A program made the position numbers and the translations under genes. Of a stretch of 64,000 nucleotides of DNA, positions 17,465-24,021 are shown in pieces. The notes beneath the pieces were generated by a model. It did no database searches. It had not been told where the DNA came from and saw nothing but the letters and a program-made list of their open reading frames with translations. Origin of the DNA: Chitinophagaceae bacterium (GTDB lineage Bacteria; Bacteroidota; Bacteroidia; Chitinophagales; Chitinophagaceae); assembly GCA_947447465.1 (NCBI GenBank), contig CANFKE010000010.1:31093-95092 (forward strand), written 5' to 3'. How positions within the stretch are numbered: position 1 is the stretch's first letter; the number at the start of each line of letters is the position of its first letter.

Positions 17465-18868
17465 TTATTTCTTCTTTGGAGTTGGCTTGGTGGCTTTTGG
17501 CTGTCCCTTATCACCCTTTGCTTCAGGAGCCTTACCCTTGTTCTCTTCAGATTTTGGCAAATAATAAACTACCAGACGGTTTTCCTTGGTCAGGTATTTA
17601 TTGGCCACTCTTTTGATGTCTTCCTTGGTCACTTTCTTATAACGGTCCAATTCTGTATTGATCAGATTGGCATCGCCCTGGAAAGTATAATAAGTAGCCA
17701 GGTTAGTAGCTACACCAATGTCTTTCTGGTTCTGATTGATGAAATCATTTTCAGCCTGATTCTGCAACTTGATATATTCTTCATCGCTGATACCTTCTTT
17801 CTTTACTTTTTCTATTTCCGCAAGCATAGACTGCTCCAGATCTGCCGCCTTGATACCTACATTAGCAATACCCAGCATAATGTTAAGTCCCGGTGCTTCA
17901 TTACCCAGGTCGAAAGCCGCTGCCTGAACAGCTTTCTGCTGCTTGTCAACGATCTCTTTTTCAAAACGTGAGCTCTTACCCTGAGACAACAACTGAGTCA
18001 GCAACTGAAGTGCATAATAGTCGTCAGTGCCCTGCTTAGGGGTGTGGTAAGCTACTATTACTGCAGGCAACTGCACATTGTCGTAGAAGTTAACACGTCT
18101 TTCAGCGGTCTGCTCCGGCTCTACTACTGTAGGGCGTGGAATGGCCATAGTACCCTTTGGTATATCACCATAGTACTTAGCGATAAGGCTCTTTGCCTGA
18201 TCTTCTGTGAAATCTCCTGATATGACCAATACCGCATTGTTAGGTACGTAGAACGTCTTGTAGAAATTCATGAACTCACCCAGTGTGGCCTGATCTATGT
18301 ATTGTTCCTTACCAATAGGACTCCATTTGTAAGGATAAGTAGTATAGGCATTTTCAAATATTACATTGATCAACTGGCCATAAGGACGGTTGTCATAGCT
18401 CTGCTTCTTTTCTTCCTTTACTACTTTACGCTGTGTTTCTACACCAATATCATCGATCTTAGCATGCAACATACGCTCTGATTCCATCCACAAAGCCATT
18501 TCCAACTGGTTAGAAGGCAATATTTCGAAATAGAAAGTACGGTCTTGAGTAGTATTGGCGTTCAATTGGCCTCCGGCTGCCTGAATGAATTTCATATATT
18601 CACCACGCTTGATGTTGTCACTACCTTCAAAAAGCAGGTGCTCAAAGAAGTGCGCGAAACCCGTACGCTGCGGATCTTCGTTTTTAGATCCTACATGGTA
18701 CATAACAGACACTGCTACTATAGGGGTAGAGTGGTCTTCCTGCAGGATCACGTGAAGCCCGTTGGGCAAATTGTATTCGGTAAATTTGATCGTGGCTTTA
18801 GCTTGCTGTGCACCCATGGTGAGCATAGAAGCTCCCAGCAGCAGGCCATAAAAAGCATTTCGCTTCAT
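17465..18868 (-). CDS. M16 zinc metallopeptidase (catalytic subunit)
   Basis: 467-residue exported insulinase-family peptidase. Signal sequence MKRNAFYGLLLGASMLTMGAQQAKA is followed by the M16 start LPNGLHVILQEDHSTPI, then the inverted zinc motif HFFEH (His73, Glu76, His77) and the downstream acidic region that supplies the third ligand. The second M16 half has the conserved FYVPNNAVLVISGDF. The C-terminus is a Lys/Pro-rich tail (KGDKGQPKATKPTPKKK). It is first in a two-gene unit with the non-catalytic M16 protein, matching PqqL/mitochondrial-processing-like alpha/beta pairs. A -7 element lies just upstream. Confidence 0.95.
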   Translation of the reverse strand: MKRNAFYGLLLGASMLTMGAQQAKATIKFTEYNLPNGLHVILQEDHSTPIVAVSVMYHVGSKNEDPQRTGFAHFFEHLLFEGSDNIKRGEYMKFIQAAGGQLNANTTQDRTFYFEILPSNQLEMALWMESERMLHAKIDDIGVETQRKVVKEEKKQSYDNRPYGQLINVIFENAYTTYPYKWSPIGKEQYIDQATLGEFMNFYKTFYVPNNAVLVISGDFTEDQAKSLIAKYYGDIPKGTMAIPRPTVVEPEQTAERRVNFYDNVQLPAVIVAYHTPKQGTDDYYALQLLTQLLSQGKSSRFEKEIVDKQQKAVQAAAFDLGNEAPGLNIMLGIANVGIKAADLEQSMLAEIEKVKKEGISDEEYIKLQNQAENDFINQNQKDIGVATNLATYYTFQGDANLINTELDRYKKVTKEDIKRVANKYLTKENRLVVYYLPKSEENKGKAPEAKGDKGQPKATKPTPKKK

Positions 18869-18887
18869 AAATAGTTGAAATTTGCGT

Positions 18888-18895
18888 CAAAAATA
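18888..18895 (-). promoter_or_regulatory. -7 promoter element TATTTTTG for the M16 operon
   Basis: TATTTTTG on the reverse strand, 20 bp before the ATG of the catalytic M16 gene. Confidence 0.55.
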
Positions 18896-19229
18896 GTCAT
18901 TGACGGCATATGTAGGTGGTATCCCCCTAAAAATTCCCCCTATTTATTCTACGCTTTTTTGTTGTTGCTGTTTTTATATTTGTCCTTAGTTACATGTATT
19001 TGATTCTCGTAGTTTTGGCTCTGCTCGCTGTAGTCTGTCAATGGACTTCGCTCAGCATATATTTTTTTGGGAACTCTACGGCGAGCGGGGGAATTAGCAG
19101 TAATTAGGAGATCAGGTGCAAAAATTGTAATGTATAGAAAAAAGAATAGTAGTGGAACTGACTTAATCAATAACTTTAAAGAGAATATCCAACAATATAT
19201 CTTTGAAAATTTTGTAACCCAATATTTTT
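18896..19229. other. Gene-poor spacer at the left edge of the orphan-gene island
   Basis: I see no credible gene here. The minus-strand ORF 18949-19170 runs through a repeat copy and has no family features. The stretch holds the degenerate repeat copy A and the AT-rich leader of the first orphan gene. Confidence 0.6.
19013..19091 (+). repeat. Interspersed foldable repeat, copy A (degenerate)
   Basis: Shares CTGCTCGCTGTAGTCTGTCA, GACTTCGCTCAGCAT and the end GCGAGCGGGG with copies B and C. It lacks the left hairpin arm (GGGCGTAGTC..GACTACGCCC). Confidence 0.8.
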
Positions 19230-19757
19230 ATGGTAATACTCAACCTCAATATAAGTCGCAGTAGTATAATTAGTATATATATAAGCTTGGCATTAATTTT
19301 CACAAGCTGTTTGACCAACAGACATAAAAGTCACTCATTTTCATCGAACAACAGAATAGTCTATCATGTTTTTGATTCATTAGAACAAATATTGTGTAAG
19401 AGTATTGAAGATATAAAAAGGCGGCATAATGGTAATTGTAGTTCAATCTGCGTTACAATATCACCCTCTGGTAACTACCTTAAGCCTTATAGTGATCAGG
19501 GCATTTATAAATATAGCATTAATGTATTTTATGCTTTGCCAATTTCAAGGAAGCCCATATTAGATGCAGCTGACAGGTATATACAAATTTGTGATAATGC
19601 GTATCCCGTTTATTTTTATAGTTTAGATGATATTTTTGGGTTGCCAGATTCAATGAAAAACTTAAAAAGTGATATACCTCATTTAAGTGACTACTCCTCT
19701 GATTTATATCTTGAAGTAAACATGTCAACAAAAAAAGTGTTACATAGGTCTCATTAA
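19230..19757 (+). CDS. Orphan exported protein, paralogue 1 (lipoprotein-like)
   Basis: 175 residues, not recognised. The N-terminus has a hydrophobic segment ending LALIFTSC, a plausible lipobox, so probably an outer-membrane or periplasmic lipoprotein. The body aligns with the next protein: VFDSLEQILCKSIEDIK, ITISPSG-type strand (VTISPSGNY), YKYSINVFY, IQICDNAYPVYF, LDDIFGLPDSMKN. The two genes are 10 bp apart and are tandem duplicates. Base composition is markedly more AT-rich than the neighbouring core genes, with many ATA and AAA codons, suggesting acquired or fast-evolving DNA. Repeat copies lie on both sides of the pair. Confidence 0.75.
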   Translation: MVILNLNISRSSIISIYISLALIFTSCLTNRHKSHSFSSNNRIVYHVFDSLEQILCKSIEDIKRRHNGNCSSICVTISPSGNYLKPYSDQGIYKYSINVFYALPISRKPILDAADRYIQICDNAYPVYFYSLDDIFGLPDSMKNLKSDIPHLSDYSSDLYLEVNMSTKKVLHRSH

Positions 19758-19767
19758 AAATATCTAT

Positions 19768-20310
19768 ATGTTGTTTATTAATAATAGGTTAGTTAATGTC
19801 ATTATTCTAGTATTGTTAGCTGAACTTTCGTGCAATCTTGGGTGCATGAAAGTAGTAACTAAGAAAACTGGTTCTCAAGTCAATTCTAATTATACCATCT
19901 ACAATGTGTTTGATTCATTAGATTATTTACTCTGCACTAAAGTTGAGGATATAAAAGCATCTTTTCCTCAGAATAGAGATTCAATTTTCATAGTCATACA
20001 ACCATCAGGTAATTTTAACAGTCTAGAAGTTTATGAAAGTGGGGAAATGTATAAATACAAAATTGGCGTTTTTTGTAAGCAAACACAACAACAAAATTTA
20101 ATAATAAAGTCAGCCCGGAGAAAAATAAAGATATGTGGCAACCTGTATCCAATATACTTCAATTATATAGATAATATCTTTTGTTTGCCTGATTCACTAA
20201 AAAATAAAATGCTTCAAACCGATTATTTTGTCAATAATTTAAATATGTACAAAGATAAATACATAGAGGTTGATATGATTGGTAAAAAAATAATATGTGA
20301 TTGTAAATAA
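19768..20310 (+). CDS. Orphan exported protein, paralogue 2 (lipoprotein-like)
   Basis: 180 residues, paralogue of the gene 10 bp upstream. Shared positions include NVFDSLDYLLCTKVEDIK, VIQPSGNF, YKYKIGVF, IKICGNLYPIYF, IDNIFCLPDSLKN and a final EVDM strand. The leader LVNVIILVLLAELSCNLGC has two cysteines that could be lipidated. No known domain or catalytic motif is recognised. The gene is followed 40 bp later by repeat copy B. High AT content as for its twin; tandem duplication within the island is the simplest explanation. Confidence 0.75.
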   Translation: MLFINNRLVNVIILVLLAELSCNLGCMKVVTKKTGSQVNSNYTIYNVFDSLDYLLCTKVEDIKASFPQNRDSIFIVIQPSGNFNSLEVYESGEMYKYKIGVFCKQTQQQNLIIKSARRKIKICGNLYPIYFNYIDNIFCLPDSLKNKMLQTDYFVNNLNMYKDKYIEVDMIGKKIICDCK

Positions 20311-20350
20311 TTGTATTGTAACATTCGTAAACAAATTGCTTTTTTAAAAT

Positions 20351-20453
20351 CCATGCTGGGCGTAGTCTTCTCGACTACGCCCCTGCTCGCTGTAGTCTGT
20401 CAATAGACTTCGCTCAGCATACAGTTTTTTGGGAAGACTACTGCGAGCGGGGG
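20351..20453 (+). repeat. Interspersed foldable repeat, copy B
   Basis: About 103 bp beginning CCATGCTGGGCGTAGTC. The left part folds as GGGCGTAGTC-TTCTC-GACTACGCCC. The right part pairs CCCCTGCTCGCTGTAGTC with GACTACTGCGAGCGGGG around a second small palindrome (CTGTCAATAGACTTCGCTCAG). Nearly identical to copy C. Confidence 0.9.
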
Positions 20454-20558
20454 TATGTCTAAACAAATTATGAAAAAAACTATTTAATTTACAAAAAGCC
20501 AGTATTTAAGCGAACGAAGTAATCAAATTGGTAGAATGAAAAAACGCAACGGCTTATT

Positions 20559-21038
20559 ATGAAAAAGTGTATTATATTTTTATTGGTATTCATTTCTTGG
20601 ATTAATTCAAATGGACAATCCAAATTTATTCCCTGGGAAGATGTAAAATGTAATTGTGATTCGATAATCAATGCTTGTTATAAGAATCCTTGTACCGGGC
20701 TTTCTCTATTGTCTGATTCTAGTTATTTCTTTTATAAAATGAATCCATATTGTTTTAACAGAGTATGCAATTACTATTATCAAGGCACTAAGATTAGCCA
20801 TGCGCAATATCTTGATTTTAATAATGTTGTAAACTATATAAACTTATCATTAGGGAAATCACTTTATAAAGTTGACTTATTGCTTTGGATGAAATATTAT
20901 GGATGTCTAGATACTCATAATTTAACTCAACGTATATATGGTGAGTTCGATAAATTTGAGCGACATGAGATTAGAAATTGGAATCACAATGGGTTGAAGG
21001 ATAAAGTTTTTGACTCAACAATTTTATGGCAGAAATAG
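20559..21038 (+). CDS. Orphan small exported Cys-rich protein
   Basis: 159 residues with a clear signal peptide, MKKCIIFLLVFISWINSNGQ, probably cleaved after NGQ. The mature part is rich in Cys near its start (VKCNCDSIINACYKNPCTG, CFNRVC), compatible with periplasmic disulfides, and in Tyr/Asn. No family recognised. It sits between repeat copies B and C, 105 bp after B and 93 bp before C, in the same orientation as its neighbours. It is very AT-rich with no detectable partner gene. Confidence 0.7.
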   Translation: MKKCIIFLLVFISWINSNGQSKFIPWEDVKCNCDSIINACYKNPCTGLSLLSDSSYFFYKMNPYCFNRVCNYYYQGTKISHAQYLDFNNVVNYINLSLGKSLYKVDLLLWMKYYGCLDTHNLTQRIYGEFDKFERHEIRNWNHNGLKDKVFDSTILWQK

Positions 21039-21130
21039 CAAGATTTTGAGTTATTTCTAATATGCAGTAGTTAACAATGAAAATTATCTTTAGTGCCTTT
21101 ATTCAGCTTGCCATAGTCTATATAAAATAA

Positions 21131-21232
21131 CCATGCTGGGTGTAGTCTTCTCGACTACGCCCCTGCTCGCTGTAGTCTGTCAATAGACTTCGCTCAGCAT
21201 ACATTTTTTGGGGAAGACTACGGCGAGCGGGG
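21131..21232 (+). repeat. Interspersed foldable repeat, copy C
   Basis: About 102 bp and nearly identical to copy B (CCATGCTGGGTGTAGTC ... GGCGAGCGGGG). It is flanked by short inverted ends ATAACC / GGTTAT. Confidence 0.9.
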
Positions 21233-21259
21233 TTATGTTCAGAAAAAATAGAATAAAAT

Positions 21260-21760
21260 ATGAAAAAAAACGCAATTGCTTTCCTTCTATTTTCAGCATC
21301 ATATTGTTCTGCGCAAAGGCTAATTCCATTTTATGACAGTGTGAATAAATTTCATATATCATATCCTGAAAGTTGGTCGACTGCATATAGATTAATAGAA
21401 AGTAGTGGACTTTCTTCTTTTAAAGATGAAATAGGAGAACACAAGAAGAAATCATTTGAAAGGGTTGAGGTTGTTAAGGATAATCAAATGAGTATGGCAT
21501 TACTCTTAGAGCTAGGGTTGGTAAATACATACTATTCAAATTCCAAGAGCAGGCCTAATAGGTCTAATTTAAAATACATTGTTAATAGTTATGAACACTT
21601 AATGGCTAACGGAAAAGACACTATCAATTTAGTTGATATTAAGGTTTATATCTGCCATAATACAGATATTTTTATTTTATTCAGTACCTGTCTTGCGAAA
21701 GATTTTGATAGATACCGCAAACTATATGTAGAAATTGCCAATTCAGTCTATTTTGATTAA
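21260..21760 (+). CDS. Orphan exported protein with PsbP/DUF1795-like pattern
   Basis: 166 residues. Signal peptide MKKNAIAFLLFSASYCSAQ is followed by VNKFHISYPESWSTAYRL, and the protein ends KLYVEIANSVYFD. The 'isyPesW ... i..S..f' frame is typical of PsbP/DUF1795-like beta-sheet proteins, so this may be a small periplasmic member, at low certainty. It starts 28 bp after repeat copy C and stops 2 bp before copy D, so the gene is tightly bracketed by repeats. High AT content as for the other island genes. Confidence 0.7.
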   Translation: MKKNAIAFLLFSASYCSAQRLIPFYDSVNKFHISYPESWSTAYRLIESSGLSSFKDEIGEHKKKSFERVEVVKDNQMSMALLLELGLVNTYYSNSKSRPNRSNLKYIVNSYEHLMANGKDTINLVDIKVYICHNTDIFILFSTCLAKDFDRYRKLYVEIANSVYFD

Positions 21761-21762
21761 CC

Positions 21763-21796
21763 CCATGCTGGGCGTAGTCTTCTCGACTACGCCCCA
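21763..21796 (+). repeat. Interspersed foldable repeat, copy D (left arm only)
   Basis: Contains CCATGCTGGGCGTAGTC..GACTACGCCCC, then diverges. A different hairpin, GGCGGTC-TCT-GACCGCC (21804-21820), takes the place of the right arm. Confidence 0.85.
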
Positions 21797-22106
21797 CGCG
21801 GCTGGCGGTCTCTGACCGCCGTCATGGTCTGCATTTAAACCACACTCACCCACAAAAATAATTGCCCTCAAAAACAACTTTAAGTACAGCCGTACAACCC
21901 GTTGAACGTCCAAACTTTACAACAAGATGTACACATTTTTGTGAATATCTTTATTTGCCTGATCTGGAATACCACATTAATTTGCACCCGATTAGGCTAA
22001 CCACTTGGTCGTTCTTTGACTTATGAACCCTTATTAAACTTCACCAGATCGACTGTCATGGTGAGCAGCAATCCTGAGGCTCTCGAAGGGCGTACCACGA
22101 CAGCCA

Positions 22107-22385
22107 CACGGGACGTATTCGTTATGAGATAACCAATGTGTAAACCTATTTAGCGACAAGACACAGACAAAAAAGTGGAAGAAAAAGTAGCAGTATGTGG
22201 CAAAAAGTGGCAGAAAGTGGCAGTTTTCGGCAATTTGTTAAAACACCCTGAAACCTATACCCACAAAGCATTTCACCCAAAACACCCTTCACAAAATTGC
22301 CACTTTTATTAAAAACTGCCACTTTTCTGAATCACACGAAATATCCACCGAATGTCACGGTGAGTCCCTCGAACCGCGACATTCG
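22107..22385 (+). repeat. Array unit 1 (long, 279 bp)
   Basis: Begins CACGGGACGTATTCG. It contains 10-bp-periodic heptamers starting at 22174, 22186, 22196, 22206, 22216 and 22226 (AGTGGAA, AGTAGCA, TGTGGCA, AGTGGCA twice, TTCGGCA). Two inverted TGCCACT motifs follow (22298, 22317), and the unit ends in an imperfect ATGTCACGGT / ACCGCGACAT hairpin. Confidence 0.9.
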
Positions 22386-22515
22386 CACGGGACGTATTCG
22401 TTTTGAGATAACCAATGTGTAAACCTATTTAGTGATGAGACAAACTGCCACTTTTCTGAATCGCACGAAATATCCACCCGTATGTCACGGTGAGGCCCTC
22501 GAACCGCGACATTAG
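22386..22515 (+). repeat. Array unit 2 (short, 130 bp)
   Basis: Same start CACGGGACGTATTCG and same end hairpin as the long units. The middle ~150 bp, carrying the forward heptamers, is missing; one inverted TGCCACT remains at 22446. Confidence 0.9.
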
Positions 22516-22793
22516 CACGGGACGTATTCGTTTTGAAATAACAAATATGTAAACCTATTTAGCGACAAGACACAGACAAAAAGTGGAAGAAAAAGTAGCA
22601 GTATGTGGCAAAAAGTGGCAGAAAGTGGCAGTTTTCGGCAATTTGTTAAAACACCCTGAAACCTATACCCACAAAGCATTTCACCCAAAACACCCCTCAC
22701 AAAATTGCCACTTTTATTAAAAACTGCCACTTTTCTGAATCGCACAAAATATCCACCGAATGTCACGGTGAAGCCCTCGAACCGCGACATTCG
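22516..22793 (+). repeat. Array unit 3 (long, 278 bp)
   Basis: Almost identical to unit 1, with heptamers at 22582, 22594, 22604, 22614, 22624 and 22634 in the same 12/10/10/10/10 spacing, inverted TGCCACT at 22706 and 22725, and the same end hairpin. Confidence 0.9.
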
Positions 22794-22930
22794 CACGGGA
22801 CGTATTCGTTTTGAAATAACAAATATGTAAACCTATTTAGCGACAAGCAACTGCCACTTTTCTTAACAAAAGTGGCAATAACTGGCAGAAAGTGGAAGGA
22901 AAGTAGCAGAAAGTGGCAATTTGTTAAAAT
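22794..22930 (+). repeat. Array unit 4 (degenerate) with hairpin and heptamer cluster
   Basis: Begins CACGGGACGTATTCG. A perfect hairpin TGCCACTTTT-CTTAAC-AAAAGTGGCA lies at 22852-22877. Heptamers at 22871, 22881, 22891, 22902 and 22912 keep the 10-11-bp spacing. The terminal hairpin of the other units is absent. Confidence 0.85.
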
Positions 22931-23133
22931 GCCCGTAACCCTTACCCGGAAAGAGATACAGCCCCAAAGTGCCCAAAAAAACCACTCAATTCGTGAAAAT
23001 CATCAAAAAGTGGAAGTTTTCACTCTTAGGTGGCACAAGTGAGTACCGACCTCTAGCTCCACCAATTTCCATCTGGCTCGTTCTATCCCATTGACCTGCA
23101 ACATTTAACTTTTACCATACCATCATAACCACC

Positions 23134-23141
23134 TACTTTTG
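23134..23141 (+). promoter_or_regulatory. -7 promoter element TACTTTTG for the HAD gene
   Basis: Exact TAnnTTTG match, 7 bp before the ATG at 23149. Confidence 0.55.
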
Positions 23142-23148
23142 CACCACA

Positions 23149-23802
23149 ATGATCACTACAGTTATATATGATATGGATGGCCTGTTATTAGATACAGAGC
23201 CACTTTGGGGAGAGAGCATGCTGCGCGTAGCAGGTAAGAACAACATTAATATTACCGGCAAACAGTTTAAAGAAACAACCGGGTTGCGCATATACGAGGT
23301 CACCGACCACTGGGCCATTCATTACCCCTGGGTAGGGAAGAGTGCTAAAGAGGTTGCCGACGAGATACTCGAAGACATAATAGAGTCCTCTAAAAAGCAT
23401 GGTATGGTGCTGAAGGGGGTAGAGCAGTCACTGCAACTATTAAGAAAGAACAATTATAAGATAGGCCTCGCATCATCGTCTGCCAAACGCATGATTGATG
23501 AGCTTATTGCCCATTTCGGTCTCACCCATTACTTCGACGAGATCACCTCTGCCGATGCAGTAGAACTAGGTAAACCTCATCCGGCAGTATTCCTGCATTG
23601 TGCACAATTGCTGGGGTCTAAACCACATGAATGTCTGGTATTGGAAGATTCGGTAAATGGTATGATAGCAGGTAAGGCGGCCCGCATGAAAGTGGTAGTC
23701 GTACCTGATGCTTTGCATTTCAATGATCCCCGCTTTGCTATAGCAGATGCCAAACTCAATAGTCTGGAAGAATTTGATCTGGACCTTGTTAGCCGTTTTT
23801 GA
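23149..23802 (+). CDS. HAD-superfamily sugar-phosphate phosphatase (HxpB/beta-PGM-like)
   Basis: 217-residue cytoplasmic hydrolase. The nucleophile motif DMDGLLLDTEPLW (Asp8, Asp10) is followed by a helical cap of the beta-phosphoglucomutase subgroup (residues ~18-85). Motif II is GLASSSAKRM, motif III Lys lies in ELGKPHPAVF, and motif IV is VLEDSVNGMIAGKAARM. Length and motifs fit 2-deoxyglucose-6-phosphatase / hexitol phosphatase proteins. The exact sugar phosphate cannot be deduced. It stands alone between the repeat array and the giant T9SS gene. Confidence 0.92.
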   Translation: MITTVIYDMDGLLLDTEPLWGESMLRVAGKNNINITGKQFKETTGLRIYEVTDHWAIHYPWVGKSAKEVADEILEDIIESSKKHGMVLKGVEQSLQLLRKNNYKIGLASSSAKRMIDELIAHFGLTHYFDEITSADAVELGKPHPAVFLHCAQLLGSKPHECLVLEDSVNGMIAGKAARMKVVVVPDALHFNDPRFAIADAKLNSLEEFDLDLVSRF

Positions 23803-23980
23803 TAGTGATCAGTAATGTACATATAATACCAAATAGACATTGAATTTAGGCATTATAACATTTCATTGCGCCGTTAGGTGCAAAAGCTTTGTAGCCTTTA
23901 TTACCTACCTATTCTACAGCGCCCCATAGGGCCGCAACAATCGTAGATGTGCCTGTTTTTAATGTTTGATCGGTATAACT

Positions 23981-24008
23981 TGTAGAGACGCATAATGGCG
24001 TCTCTACA
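23981..24008 (-). terminator. Hairpin TGTAGAGACGC/GCGTCTCTACA after the T9SS cargo gene
   Basis: Perfect 11-bp stem with loop ATAATG, 14 bp downstream of the giant gene. I recall TAGAGACGC-type palindromes as a widely dispersed repeat in bacterial genomes, so this may be both a repeat insertion and a terminator. Confidence 0.6.
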
Positions 24009-24021
24009 TATTTACAGTCAA

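Larger units (their letters stand above)
21797..23133. other. 1.3-kb gene-free region built of complex repeats
   Basis: No convincing reading frame on either strand. The 94-codon minus ORF at 22512-22796 is a by-product of the repeats. From 21838 to about 22040 nothing is recognisable. From about 22045 to 22930 the DNA is a long-short-long array of similar units; 22930-23133 is spacer before the HAD gene promoter. Confidence 0.8.

Noticed and set aside
18949-19170. 73-codon minus-strand ORF
   Set aside because: It runs through repeat copy A, is of unusual composition and has no protein features beyond a short hydrophobic start.
19013-21830. Integron with attC sites
   Set aside because: No tyrosine integrase is in the window and the repeat ends do not show convincing RYYYAAC/GTTRRRY core sites. 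Kept only as a cassette-like layout.
22512-22796. 94-codon minus-strand ORF in the repeat array
   Set aside because: It coincides with one array unit and its hydrophobic residues follow from the heptamer repeats. It has no start context and no homologue recognised.
22107-22930. CRISPR array
   Set aside because: Units are 130-279 bp and nearly identical throughout, with no unique ~30-bp spacers and no cas genes.
23981-24008. Small RNA gene formed by the TGTAGAGACGC hairpin
   Set aside because: A terminator or dispersed palindrome explains it; no promoter is seen.
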